A stretch of DNA of 24,275 bases, taken from Geobacillus icigianus. GTDB lineage: Bacteria; Bacillota; Bacilli; Bacillales; Anoxybacillaceae. The stretch covers positions 1 through 24,275 of the forward strand of contig NZ_JPYA01000039.1 of NCBI RefSeq assembly GCF_000750005.1, read 5' to 3'. Of this stretch, positions 1 to 7,368 are shown in pieces. Below the pieces are notes generated by a model. That model did not search any database, was not told the DNA's origin, and saw only the letters and a program-made list of their open reading frames with translations. The number at the start of each line of letters is the position of its first letter. The first letter of the stretch is position 1. A program made the translations under genes and the position numbers.

Positions 1-96
1 ACATCTCTTAGTTTTTCTATTATGATATTACTTATGTATTTTATTATTTTTATGGGAGTATCTTTATTGATATTTGAAGGTAGAGATGTTTCTTAA
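1..96 (+). CDS. C-terminal tail of a membrane protein (5' end outside window)
   Basis: Frame 1 is open from the first base to a TAA at 94-96 and gives 31 residues. A strongly hydrophobic stretch (Ile/Met/Leu/Phe/Tyr-rich, about residues 5-25) is followed by a short polar tail ending in EGRDVS. That is the look of the last transmembrane helix of an integral membrane protein, for example a transporter permease, but the family cannot be named from this fragment. Base composition is very AT-rich, unlike the arg operon downstream, which fits an accessory or transferred segment. A chance open frame in AT-rich DNA is the alternative. Confidence 0.4.
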   Translation, partial: TSLSFSIMILLMYFIIFMGVSLLIFEGRDVS

Positions 97-138
97 TATA
101 GTTCATCGCCAAATTTTGTGATTTAGTGACAAAAAAGA

Positions 139-211
139 GAAAGCACTGACGAGATCTTGGAAATCATGGTAGTGGTGAAATCAACCATTAAGGCGGCTCG
201 TAAGTGCTTTC
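139..211. repeat. Long imperfect stem-loop (15-bp arms)
   Basis: The arm at 139-153 (GAAAGCACTGACGAG) is complementary to 197-211 (CTCGTAAGTGCTTTC) at 14 of 15 positions. The loop of about 43 nt contains a smaller ATGGT/ACCAT pairing (165-169 with 184-188). There is no T-tract after either arm, so it is not a typical terminator. It lies just upstream of repeat copy 1 and may be a mobile-element end or a structured RNA. Function unknown. Confidence 0.5.
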
Positions 212-218
212 GATACCA

Positions 219-342
219 CTAGAAGGCTGGTGAAAAACGGTTGTTTCTCTTGATCGATGGGGGAACGTGTGAAATGCGATACCGATGCGACAAAGCTTTT
301 CTAAAGGTTAGAAAATATGGTGGAAAAGTCAGGATTGGAGAT
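219..342 (+). repeat. MITE-like dispersed repeat, copy 1 (degenerate 3' part)
   Basis: The copy starts CTAGAAGGCTGGTGAAAAA (219-237), identical over 19 bases to the reverse complement of 19498-19516. Similarity continues through GATCGATG and GGAACG-GTGAA to about 280, then weakly through a TTTTCT/GAAAAT/GGTGGAA block. The far end seen in the other copies (ATCACCAG plus TAG) is not recognisable here, so the right boundary is approximate and the copy is decayed or interrupted. Confidence 0.65.
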
Positions 343-361
343 AGCGAGAGGATTGTTTATC

Positions 362-490
362 ATGAAAGACTTTAATATCAAAAGTGTAGAGGATCGTCTC
401 AAAAAAATACTTGCCCATTGTTCAAGAAAAACTTGGGGCGAAACAGCTTTAGCTATTAGTCGTTACGCTATTTGGGAGTATGAAAATTAA
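362..490 (+). CDS. Small hypothetical ORF (42 aa) between two repeat copies
   Basis: ATG at 362 is preceded by a plausible ribosome binding site GAGAGGA (346-352, 9-nt spacing), and the frame runs to TAA at 488-490. The product is polar and basic in its first half (RLKKI, CSRKTW) and ends AISRYAIWEYEN. I recognise no family. It lies between repeat copies 1 and 2 in AT-rich DNA and could be a small cargo gene, the tail of a decayed gene, or a chance frame. The site and the amphipathic composition are the only support. Confidence 0.3.
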   Translation: MKDFNIKSVEDRLKKILAHCSRKTWGETALAISRYAIWEYEN

Positions 491-514
491 ATCGAAGTAT
501 AAATCAGAAATTTT

Positions 515-656
515 TTAGAAGGCCGGTGAAAAACCGTTGCCACACACCAATTGGAGGCATTTTCATTCAGAACAGAAAGCCGATTTTGCGAGGTTTCTCT
601 CATTGAGAAATGGGTGGAACTCAGCGGTATTTTGCACGAAATCACCAGCCTCTTAG
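515..656 (+). repeat. MITE-like dispersed repeat, copy 2 (142 bp)
   Basis: The left end TTAGAAGGCCGGTGAAAAACC and the right end GAAATCACCAGCCTCTTAG form imperfect terminal inverted repeats (TAG-AGGC-GGTGA). The interior shares a GAGAAATG-GTGG-AGCGGTAT block with the reverse complement of 19513-19651. It lies directly before the RHS remnant, whose open frame begins at the last base of this repeat, so the element may have inserted into or beside that gene. Confidence 0.65.
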
Positions 657-884
657 ATATACACGCACAATGTGAACGGCAACCGCTTCCAAGACGGCCA
701 GTATCGGTATGAACGGAGCGCCGCCGATCCGCTTGTCGCGATCACCCGAAAAGGCGAAAGCGCACCGTTTGTGACGTACAAATATGATGAAGACGGTCGG
801 CGCTATTTTTTGCAAGCCAAAAACAACCTGAGACAAGAAAAAGCGGCGGAGGAGAGAGAAATTGTTTGGAGAAGACAACCATGA
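657..884 (+). pseudogene. RHS/YD-repeat protein remnant
   Basis: The frame from 657 to TGA at 882-884 has no convincing start (a GTG at 672 lacks a clear ribosome binding site). It reads NVNGNRFQDGQYRYE, then DPLVAITRKGES, then TYKYDEDGRR. This is the spacing of RHS/YD repeats, in which a Y-x-YD-x-x-GRR motif follows a DxLxxIT-like strand. These proteins are large cell-wall or secreted toxin-delivery shells of well over 1000 residues, so this is about 50 recognisable residues of a lost gene. After GRR the sequence becomes Lys/Glu-rich and no longer resembles the family, suggesting a junction or frameshift near 805. GC content is higher than in the DNA before it. Confidence 0.6.
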
Positions 885-897
885 TTGAAGTTTCAAG

Positions 898-951
898 AGG
901 CTGTCTCCAAAGGGCGTAAGGCGATCTTTGGAGGTCAGCCCCTTCTTTTTT
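898..951 (+). terminator. Rho-independent terminator, plus strand
   Basis: The arm GGCTGTCTCCAAAG (899-912) pairs with CTTTGGAGGTCAGCC (926-940) and is followed by CCTTCTTTTTT. The U-tract lies on the plus strand, so the hairpin probably ended the gene now represented by the RHS remnant. It sits in the short gap before the fnr stop codon on the other strand; there the sequence after the hairpin is not T-rich, so it is a poor terminator for fnr. Confidence 0.75.
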
Positions 952-965
952 GCCGCACCGGCCTG

Positions 966-1652
966 TCAGTCAATGCTGCACAGCTCGGGCGGGCAGCCTT
1001 CGCAGGCGATCTCATCGCGCAAGTATTGCAAATGGTGGACAAGAATTTTTCCTTTTTGCACGGAGATGACGCCTTTTTTCCGCAAGTCGCCGAGCATGCG
1101 GTTGACGACTTCGCGGGCGGTGCCGCAAAAGTTGGCAAGCTCTTGGTTTGTAAGAGGCAGGTCGATCAAAATGCCGTCTTCTTTCATCACGCCGTAGCTG
1201 TTGCAAAGGCGGATGAGCGTGGAATAGAGCGCCCCTTTTTTGCCATGTAAAATCAAATCGCGGAATTTCGTTTGCGTTTTGCGGAAATGGAGGCTCATCC
1301 ATTTCATGAACTCGATGGCCAGCTTCGGGTTGTTGGCGAGCTCTTGTTCGAGCGTCTCGCGCTTAATGGCGGAAACGACGCCGTCTTCCAACACTTTCGC
1401 CGTCAACATGTAGCGGGCGCCGGGGCAAAAGAGCGTCAGCTCGCCGATCAAATCGCCCTCGCTGCAAATGCGCAGCGTCAGCTCTCGTCCGTCCATGTCC
1501 ATTTTGCTGATTTGGATTTTCCCCGATTGAATATAGTAAATCTCGTCTGCCTTTTCCCCTTCTTGAAACAAGTACGTTCCCTTCTCAAGGCGAAGATCGC
1601 ACCCAAGCGGTGTAAGCCACTTCTGCCATTCAAGAGATTCAATCTCGTTCAT
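966..1652 (-). CDS. fnr: Fnr, oxygen-responsive Crp/Fnr-family regulator
   Basis: A 228-residue transcription regulator close in length and sequence to B. subtilis Fnr (about 238). An N-terminal cyclic-nucleotide-type beta-barrel (about residues 20-120, with the GDLIGELTLF turn) is followed by a long dimer helix and a winged helix-turn-helix (about 168-196, TNQELANFCGTAREVVNRML). The C-terminal cysteines C217, C220 and C225 (CX2CX4C) and an Asp at about 132 match the Bacillus-type [4Fe-4S] ligands, unlike the N-terminal cluster of E. coli Fnr. The family switches on anaerobic genes such as nitrate respiration when oxygen falls. The start chosen is the ATG at 1652: the homology begins there and the 22 upstream in-frame residues look non-coding. 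The ribosome site is weak (AAGG, about 10 nt upstream). The gene is divergent from the arg operon. Confidence 0.9.
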   Translation of the reverse strand: MNEIESLEWQKWLTPLGCDLRLEKGTYLFQEGEKADEIYYIQSGKIQISKMDMDGRELTLRICSEGDLIGELTLFCPGARYMLTAKVLEDGVVSAIKRETLEQELANNPKLAIEFMKWMSLHFRKTQTKFRDLILHGKKGALYSTLIRLCNSYGVMKEDGILIDLPLTNQELANFCGTAREVVNRMLGDLRKKGVISVQKGKILVHHLQYLRDEIACEGCPPELCSID

Positions 1653-1908
1653 CCGATCACAACCTTGCGTAGAATGTGTCGCTATATAACAGTGTACAGG
1701 AAAAAAGAGGGAAGTCAATATAAGGATAGTGGAAAGATTGAAAACTTGTTGAACATTGGGTGAATGTTTCGTGATCGTCTGTACGCTGGAGTCAATGAGG
1801 GACGGATAAAAGAACGGATTCCATCAGTGCAGTCAGAACAGGTTTGGCCGCTCCGTTGGGAGGTGAATGAGACAGAAAAAAATTCCTCAAAAATTATTAA
1901 ATATACGT

Positions 1909-1937
1909 TTGATTTTATTTTTATACAGTATTATAAT
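1909..1937 (+). promoter_or_regulatory. argC promoter (sigma-A)
   Basis: TTGATT (1909-1914) and TATAAT (1932-1937) are separated by exactly 17 nt, about 40 nt upstream of the argC ATG. The surrounding AT-rich stretch stands out from the GC-rich coding DNA. The rest of the 1653-1976 intergenic region shows no other gene I can support. Confidence 0.85.
1911..1929 (-). promoter_or_regulatory. ARG box (ArgR/AhrC operator) over the argC promoter
   Basis: Read on the minus strand the spacer gives TGTATAAAAATAAAAT. It matches the core of the Bacillus ARG box, TGAATAAAAATTCAAG, at 12 of 16 positions. It fills the gap between -35 and -10, so arginine-loaded ArgR bound here would block RNA polymerase. 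ArgR repression of the G. stearothermophilus argC promoter is established knowledge; the exact box limits are my reading. Confidence 0.7.
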
Positions 1938-1976
1938 GGGTACTACATGAGGCACATACGGGTGAGGGGGAACGTC

Positions 1977-3011
1977 ATGAAAGTGGCCATTATCGGGGCG
2001 ACGGGGTACAGCGGCGCGGAGTTGTTCCGCTTGTTGCACGGCCATCCGCACGTTGACCGCTGTGACGTCTACTCGTCGTCGCAAGATGGGATTCATTTGT
2101 CGGAAAGCTTCCCGCACGTCGGAGCGGTCGATGGTGCGGTGTTGCATAAACTTGAAATCGAGGCGCTTTCCCGTTACGATGCGGTCTTTTTCGCCACGCC
2201 GCCCGGGGTGTCGGGGGAGTGGGCGCCGGCGCTTGTCGACCGCGGAGTGAAAGTGATTGACTTATCGGGCGATTTCCGTTTGCGAGACGGTGCGCTGTAC
2301 GCACAATGGTACGGGCGTGAGGCGGCGCCGGCTGCGTATTTAGAGCGGGCGGTGTACGGGCTGACCGAGTGGAATCGGGAGGCGGTGCGCGAGGCCGTGC
2401 TCCTATCCAACCCGGGCTGCTATCCGACGGCGACGCTGCTTGGTCTGGCTCCGCTTGTCAGAGAAGGATGGGTCAGCGAAGACTCGATTATCGTTGATGC
2501 GAAGTCGGGCGTGTCGGGTGCGGGACGGAAAGCAGGGCTCGGGACGCATTTTTCCGAAGTCAACGAAAACGTGAAAATTTATAAAGTGAATGCCCATCAG
2601 CACATTCCGGAAATTGAACAAATGCTCGGAACGTGGAACGAGGCGATGGAGCCGATCACGTTCAGCACCCATTTGATCCCGATGACAAGAGGCATTATGG
2701 CGACGATGTACGCGAAGGCGAAACAGCCGCTTTCCCTTAGCGATTTACTAGATTTATATAAAACAAGTTACGAAGATTCGCCGTTTGTCCGCATTCGCAA
2801 GCCGGGGCAGTTTCCGGCAACGAAAGAAGTGTACGGCTCGAACTATTGCGACATCGGCCTCGCCTATGATGAGCGGACGGGACGGGTGACGGTCGTGGCC
2901 GTGATCGATAACTTGATGAAAGGCGCGGCCGGGCAGGCGGTGCAAAACTTCAATTTGATGATGGGGTGGGATGAGGCTGTGGGCCTCCCATCCTTGCCGA
3001 TCTATCCGTGA
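1977..3011 (+). CDS. argC: N-acetyl-gamma-glutamyl-phosphate reductase
   Basis: 344 residues. It catalyses NADPH-dependent reduction of N-acetylglutamyl phosphate to the semialdehyde, the third step of ornithine synthesis in the cytoplasm. The N-terminal Rossmann motif is at about residues 5-13 (IGATGYSGAEL). The catalytic cysteine is C148 in SNPGCYPTA, and the C-terminal half carries the conserved HQHIPEIEQ and HLIPMTRGI segments. The start at 1977 follows a GAGGGGG ribosome site with 6-nt spacing; the frame is open further upstream, but only by chance and across the promoter. It is first in the seven-gene arg operon, with 16 nt to argJ, and length is normal for the family. Confidence 0.96.
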   Translation: MKVAIIGATGYSGAELFRLLHGHPHVDRCDVYSSSQDGIHLSESFPHVGAVDGAVLHKLEIEALSRYDAVFFATPPGVSGEWAPALVDRGVKVIDLSGDFRLRDGALYAQWYGREAAPAAYLERAVYGLTEWNREAVREAVLLSNPGCYPTATLLGLAPLVREGWVSEDSIIVDAKSGVSGAGRKAGLGTHFSEVNENVKIYKVNAHQHIPEIEQMLGTWNEAMEPITFSTHLIPMTRGIMATMYAKAKQPLSLSDLLDLYKTSYEDSPFVRIRKPGQFPATKEVYGSNYCDIGLAYDERTGRVTVVAVIDNLMKGAAGQAVQNFNLMMGWDEAVGLPSLPIYP

Positions 3012-3027
3012 GGAAGGGGAACGAACG

Positions 3028-4260
3028 ATGACAATGACGAAACAAACGGCGCAAGTGACGGCGCTTGCCGATGGAACGATCGTCACGCCGAAAGGATTTC
3101 AAGCGGCTGGAGTGCAAGCCGGGCTGCGCTATTCGAAAAACGATTTAGGAGTCATTATTTGCGACGTGCCAGCTTCGGCCGCCGCGGTGTATACCCAAAG
3201 CCATTTTCAGGCCGCGCCGCTGAAAGTGACGCAGGAAAGCCTTGCGGTCGAGCAAACATTGCAGGCGGTCATCGTCAACAGCGCCTGCGCGAACGCCTGC
3301 ACCGGTGCGCGAGGGCTTCGCGACGCGTATGAAATGCGCGACCTGTGCGCGAAACAATTCGGCCTTGCGCCGCATCATGTGGCCGTCGCTTCAACGGGCG
3401 TGATCGGGGAATATTTGCCGATGGAGAAAATCCGCGCCGGCATCGAAACGCTTGTCCCGGGAGCGGCGATGGCGGATGCCGAAGCGTTTCAAACCGCCAT
3501 TTTAACGACCGATACGGTGATGAAGCGCGCTTGTTACCAAACGACGGTGGACGGCAAAACGGTGACGATCGGCGGGGCGGCGAAAGGGTCGGGGATGATT
3601 CACCCGAACATGGCGACGATGCTTGCGTTCATTACGACCGATGCCAATATTTCACCGCCGGTGCTGCAGGCGGCGCTGCGAGCGGCTACGGACGTTTCGT
3701 TTAACCAAATTACGGTCGACGGCGATACGTCGACGAACGATATGGTCATCGTCATGGCAAGCGGCTTGGCTGGGAATCACGAGCTGACGCCCGATCATCC
3801 GGATTGGGGGAACTTTTACGAAGCGCTGCGAAAAACGTGCGAGGACTTGGCCAAACAAATTGCGAGAGACGGCGAGGGAGCGACAAAGCTCATTGAAGTG
3901 CGCGTGCGCGGCGCGAAAACGGATGACGAAGCGAAAAAAATCGCCAAGCAAATCGTCGGCTCCAACTTGGTGAAAACGGCCGTTTACGGCGCAGACGCCA
4001 ACTGGGGGCGAATCATCGGCGCGATCGGCTATGCGGATGCCGACGTGAACCCCGACAACGTCGATGTCGCCATCGGGCCGATCGTGATGTTGAAAGGGAG
4101 CGAGCCGCAGCCGTTTTCCGAAGAGGAAGCGGCCGCCTACCTGAAAAACGACATGATCGTCATTGACGTCGATCTTCATATCGGCGATGGTGTTGGGATC
4201 GCTTGGGGCTGCGACTTGACGTACGATTACGTGAAAATTAACGCCAGCTACCGGACATAA
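3028..4260 (+). CDS. argJ: Bifunctional ornithine acetyltransferase / N-acetylglutamate synthase
   Basis: 410 residues, the same length as the G. stearothermophilus ArgJ I remember. The enzyme moves the acetyl group from N-acetylornithine to glutamate (cyclic pathway). The thermophilic Geobacillus protein also makes N-acetylglutamate from acetyl-CoA, which explains the absence of argA and argE here. The self-cleavage site is visible as MATML, with T197 becoming the N-terminus and nucleophile of the beta chain; KGSGMIHPNMA before it is the family signature. The start is supported by AGGAAGGGGA (3011-3020), which overlaps the argC stop, with 7-nt spacing; the open frame further upstream lies inside argC. 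Twelve nucleotides separate it from argB. Confidence 0.96.
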   Translation: MTMTKQTAQVTALADGTIVTPKGFQAAGVQAGLRYSKNDLGVIICDVPASAAAVYTQSHFQAAPLKVTQESLAVEQTLQAVIVNSACANACTGARGLRDAYEMRDLCAKQFGLAPHHVAVASTGVIGEYLPMEKIRAGIETLVPGAAMADAEAFQTAILTTDTVMKRACYQTTVDGKTVTIGGAAKGSGMIHPNMATMLAFITTDANISPPVLQAALRAATDVSFNQITVDGDTSTNDMVIVMASGLAGNHELTPDHPDWGNFYEALRKTCEDLAKQIARDGEGATKLIEVRVRGAKTDDEAKKIAKQIVGSNLVKTAVYGADANWGRIIGAIGYADADVNPDNVDVAIGPIVMLKGSEPQPFSEEEAAAYLKNDMIVIDVDLHIGDGVGIAWGCDLTYDYVKINASYRT

Positions 4261-4272
4261 GGGGAGAGAGAA

Positions 4273-5058
4273 ATGGGGAACACGGTCGTGATCAAATGCG
4301 GCGGCAGCGTGCTTGATGAGCTGTCTCCCGCCTTTTTTGCCAGCGTGAAAACGATGCGCGAACAAGGGATGAATGTCGTCATCGTTCACGGCGGCGGCCC
4401 GGAAATCGGGCGAATGTTGAAAAAACTGGCGGTGCCGAGCGAGTTTGTCAACGGCTTGCGGAAAACGACCAAAGACGTGCTTGCCGTTGTAGAAATGGTG
4501 CTCTCGGGCCAAGTGAACAAACAGCTCGTCGCCATGCTCACCCAGCGCGGCTTGCCGGCGGTCGGCGTTTCGGGCGTGGACGGGGGGCTGCTCGAAGCGG
4601 AACCGATTGACTTGAATCAACTTGGCTATGTCGGCCGGGTGAAAACGGTTCGTTCCCGTCTGTTGCGTACGCTGCTTGAAGCGGGCTACATCCCGGTTAT
4701 TTCCCCGCTTGGCGTCGACCAAAGCGGGCAAACGTACAACATTAACGCCGACACGGCGGCCGGGGCGGTGGCCGCAGCCATCGGCGCGAGCCAGCTCGCC
4801 TTTGTGACGAACGTGCCCGGCATTTTGCAAGACGGCGCGCTCGTCGAGGAAGCGACAGCGGAGATGGTCGAGCAGTTGCTCGAAGCCGGCGTCATCACCG
4901 GCGGGATGATCCCGAAAGTGAAGGCAGCGCTCTCCGCCTTGTCCGATGCGCTGCCGGAAGTGGTGATCGTCAGCGGCAAAACGCCGTTTTATGAGCAAGG
5001 AAGATGGCATGGGACAACGATTCGAAAAGAAAACGAAGTGGGGGTCTACTCATCATGA
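4273..5058 (+). CDS. argB: N-acetylglutamate kinase
   Basis: 261 residues, cytoplasmic amino-acid kinase family. It phosphorylates N-acetylglutamate with ATP, the second step of the pathway. The N-terminal KCGGSVLD (K8) and the glycine-rich VHGGGPEI loop (about residues 39-46) bind phosphate and substrate. [14 protein letters not shown] (about 157-170) and [11 protein letters not shown] (about 213-223) are further conserved blocks. The short N-terminus lacks the extra helix seen in arginine-inhibited hexameric kinases, so feedback inhibition may fall elsewhere (inference). The GGGGAGAG ribosome site comes straight after the argJ stop. Its stop overlaps the argD start (ATGA at 5055-5058), indicating translational coupling. 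Confidence 0.96.
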   Translation: MGNTVVIKCGGSVLDELSPAFFASVKTMREQGMNVVIVHGGGPEIGRMLKKLAVPSEFVNGLRKTTKDVLAVVEMVLSGQVNKQLVAMLTQRGLPAVGVSGVDGGLLEAEPIDLNQLGYVGRVKTVRSRLLRTLLEAGYIPVISPLGVDQSGQTYNINADTAAGAVAAAIGASQLAFVTNVPGILQDGALVEEATAEMVEQLLEAGVITGGMIPKVKAALSALSDALPEVVIVSGKTPFYEQGRWHGTTIRKENEVGVYSS

Positions 5059-6227
5059 GCGCGCTGTTTCCGACATACAACCGCTGGAACATTGCCGTTC
5101 AATCGGCGGAAGGCACGGTGGTGACCGATGTCAACGGAAAACGATATCTCGATTTCGTTTCCGGCATTGCTGTTTGCAACCTCGGCCATCGTCATCCGCA
5201 CGTCCAACAGGCGATTGAACAACAGCTCAACCAATATTGGCACGTATCGAATCTGTTTACGATCCCGATTCAGGAAGAAGTCGCTTCCTTGCTTGTCGCC
5301 CATAGCGCCGGAGATTGCGTCTTTTTCTGCAACAGCGGGGCCGAGGCAAACGAAGCGGCGTTAAAGCTGGCGCGCAAACATACGGGAAGGCACAAAGTGA
5401 TTACGTTCCAGCAATCGTTTCACGGCCGGACGTTTGCGACGATGGCGGCGACCGGGCAGGAGAAAGTGCATAGCGGATTCGGACCGCTCCTTCCGGAATT
5501 TATCCATTTGCCGTTCAATGATGTGGCTGCGCTGAAAGAAGCCATGAGCGATGAGATCGCGGCGGTGATGCTTGAGGTCGTCCAAGGCGAAGGGGGCGTC
5601 CGCCCGATCGATCCGGCGTTTTTGCAAGCGGCGGCCGAGCTGTGCCAAACATACGGCGCGCTCCTGATCATTGACGAAGTGCAAACCGGCATCGGTCGGA
5701 CCGGGAAGCCGTTTGCTTACCAGCATTTTGGCATTGAGCCGGATATCATGACGGTCGCTAAAGGACTTGGCAGCGGTATTCCGGTGGGGGCGATGATCGG
5801 CAAGGCGTTTTTAAAGGAGTCGTTCGGTCCTGGGGTGCACGGATCGACGTTTGGCGGCAACCCGATCGCGATGGCCGCCGCCAAGGCGACGCTTGAGGTC
5901 GTGTTCGATCCGGCGTTTTTGCAAGAGGTGCAAGAAAAGGGGAGCTACTTGCTCGGACGGTTAAACGAGGCGCTCTCCTCGCTTGACATCGTCACGGACG
6001 TGCGCGGGCTCGGACTGCTCGTCGGTGTGGAATGTCAAATGGACGTCGGGCCGCTTTTGCCGCTGGTCCATGAAAACGGCCTGCTTGTTTTGCCGGCCGG
6101 ACCAAAGGTGATCCGCCTGCTGCCGCCGCTTGTCGTCACGAAAGCGGAAATCGATCGAGCGGTCGACATGTTGGCAGCGGTGTTGAAAAACGCGGAGGCG
6201 TCGGCCGTGTTGTCACCTGATGGTTGA
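5055..6227 (+). CDS. argD: Acetylornithine aminotransferase
   Basis: 390 residues, class III PLP-dependent aminotransferase. It converts N-acetylglutamate semialdehyde and glutamate to N-acetylornithine and 2-oxoglutarate. Visible signatures are [18 protein letters not shown] (cofactor phosphate site), [14 protein letters not shown], and the PLP lysine K236 in [11 protein letters not shown]. The start is the ATG in the ATGA overlap with argB; the 17 upstream in-frame residues lie inside argB and do not belong to the family. The ribosome site is only a GTGGGGG in the argB end, so coupling to argB translation is likely. A 76-nt gap with three ARG boxes follows, the only sizeable gap in the operon. 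Confidence 0.96.
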   Translation: MSALFPTYNRWNIAVQSAEGTVVTDVNGKRYLDFVSGIAVCNLGHRHPHVQQAIEQQLNQYWHVSNLFTIPIQEEVASLLVAHSAGDCVFFCNSGAEANEAALKLARKHTGRHKVITFQQSFHGRTFATMAATGQEKVHSGFGPLLPEFIHLPFNDVAALKEAMSDEIAAVMLEVVQGEGGVRPIDPAFLQAAAELCQTYGALLIIDEVQTGIGRTGKPFAYQHFGIEPDIMTVAKGLGSGIPVGAMIGKAFLKESFGPGVHGSTFGGNPIAMAAAKATLEVVFDPAFLQEVQEKGSYLLGRLNEALSSLDIVTDVRGLGLLVGVECQMDVGPLLPLVHENGLLVLPAGPKVIRLLPPLVVTKAEIDRAVDMLAAVLKNAEASAVLSPDG

Positions 6228-6230
6228 AGG

Positions 6231-6288
6231 GGCTCATTTTTATTCCTGTTCATGCATAAAAATTCCATAACGGTTATAAAAATCAAAC
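6231..6288. promoter_or_regulatory. Three phased ARG boxes between argD and carA
   Basis: Three 18-bp windows start at 6231, 6251 and 6271. The middle one, CATGCATAAAAATTCCAT, agrees with the Bacillus ARG box CATGAATAAAAATKCAAK at 16 of 18 positions. The first is on the minus strand (CAGGAATAAAAATGAGCC), and the third is weaker (CGGTTATAAAAATCAAAC). Start-to-start distance is 20 bp each time, near two helical turns, as expected for a hexameric ArgR bound along one face. I see no good promoter inside, so the site may act by roadblock, or with the argC box through a loop. Confidence 0.75.
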
Positions 6289-6303
6289 GATGAGGTGGCG
6301 CCA

Positions 6304-7368
6304 ATGAAAGCGTATTTGCATCTGGCCAGCGGAAAAACGTTCAGCGGCGAGCTTGCCGCCCCGCTTGAAGGAAAGGTGAGCGGGGAGATCGTCTTTTTCA
6401 CCGGCATGACCGGGTACCAAGAGGTGCTGACCGATCCGTCGTATAAAAATCAAATGATCGTCTTTACGTATCCGCTCATCGGCAATTATGGCATCAATGA
6501 AGAAGACTTTGAAAGCAAGCGCCCGCATGTGGAGGCGGTCATCGTCTACGAGGCGAGCCGTGAAGGGTTTCATTACGGGGCGAAATACAGCCTAGCAGAA
6601 TATTTGCGGCATTGGAACATTCCGCTGCTCACCCACGTCGATACGCGCGCCCTTGTCAAAGAAATCCGCACCGAAGGGACGATGATGGCGGAGCTCAGCT
6701 TGTCGTCCGTTCCTTCTGCCTTCCGTGAAGAAGCAGCGTTCCCGGTGCGCGCTGTATCGACGAAACGAATGGAGACGTATGGCCGCGGGGAGCCGCATAT
6801 TGTGCTTCTCGATTTCGGCTATAAAAAATCGATTTTGCGCTCGCTCGTTGCGCGCGGCTGCCAGGTGACGGTCGTGCCGCACGATACGACGCCGGAAGCG
6901 ATTGAGGCGCTCAAGCCGGATGGGCTTGTCCTTTCCAACGGCCCTGGCGATCCGAAACAGCTGCGCCATCAGCTTCCCGTTATTCGCCAGCTGATCGATC
7001 GGTATCCGACGCTCGCCATCTGCCTTGGCCATCAGCTTGTCGCCCTGGCGTACGGGGCGGATACGGAAAAGCTCCGCTTCGGTCATCGCGGAGCGAATCA
7101 GCCGGTGTGGGACGCGGTGAAACAAAACGTCGTCATGACATCGCAAAACCATAGCTATGTTGTCAAAGAGGGCAGTTTGGCGGCCACACCGTTTGCCATT
7201 CGCTTCATCAACGTCAACGACGGCTCCATCGAAGGGATGATCCATCGCCATAAGCCGATTTTATCGGTGCAATACCATCCGGAGGCGCATCCGGGGCCGC
7301 ACGATACCGGCTATATTTTCGATGAGTTTTTGCAAACCGTCGCAAAGGGAGAGAAAGTCTATGCCTAA
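6304..7368 (+). CDS. carA: Carbamoyl-phosphate synthase, small (glutaminase) subunit, arginine-type
   Basis: 354 residues, close to the arginine-specific Bacillus CarA (about 353). It releases ammonia from glutamine and channels it to CarB. The N-terminal CPSase domain (about residues 1-140) is followed by a class I glutamine amidotransferase domain with SNGPGDP, nucleophile C240 in ICLGHQL, and H325/E327 in QYHPEAHPGP. The start is the ATG at 6304 after GAGGTG (6292-6297, 6-nt spacing); an in-frame GTG three codons earlier lies in that ribosome site. carA and carB overlap by 8 nt. Its place in the arg operon marks it as the arginine-regulated isozyme; a pyrimidine-regulated pair would be expected elsewhere in the genome (inference). 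Confidence 0.95.
   Translation: MKAYLHLASGKTFSGELAAPLEGKVSGEIVFFTGMTGYQEVLTDPSYKNQMIVFTYPLIGNYGINEEDFESKRPHVEAVIVYEASREGFHYGAKYSLAEYLRHWNIPLLTHVDTRALVKEIRTEGTMMAELSLSSVPSAFREEAAFPVRAVSTKRMETYGRGEPHIVLLDFGYKKSILRSLVARGCQVTVVPHDTTPEAIEALKPDGLVLSNGPGDPKQLRHQLPVIRQLIDRYPTLAICLGHQLVALAYGADTEKLRFGHRGANQPVWDAVKQNVVMTSQNHSYVVKEGSLAATPFAIRFINVNDGSIEGMIHRHKPILSVQYHPEAHPGPHDTGYIFDEFLQTVAKGEKVYA

Noticed and set aside
1653..1720. Fnr autoregulatory site (TGTGA-N6-TCACA) and fnr promoter
   Set aside because: Only a half-site and a TTGACT with an unsuitable spacing to a TATATA were seen; not enough to annotate.
1764..1976. Extended N-terminus for argC
   Set aside because: The frame is open but runs through the TTGATT-17-TATAAT promoter and ARG box, and ArgC homology begins at MKVAIIGATGYSG.
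3652..5010. 452-codon open frame on the minus strand
   Set aside because: It is antisense to argJ and argB, whose active-site motifs and ribosome sites are clear. Its His/Arg/Asp-rich composition is typical of a mirror frame in GC-rich genes, and it crosses the gene boundary.
6228..6303. Separate promoter for carA
   Set aside because: TATAAA-like strings exist, but no -35 at a workable distance was found; the AT-rich words are explained by ARG boxes.
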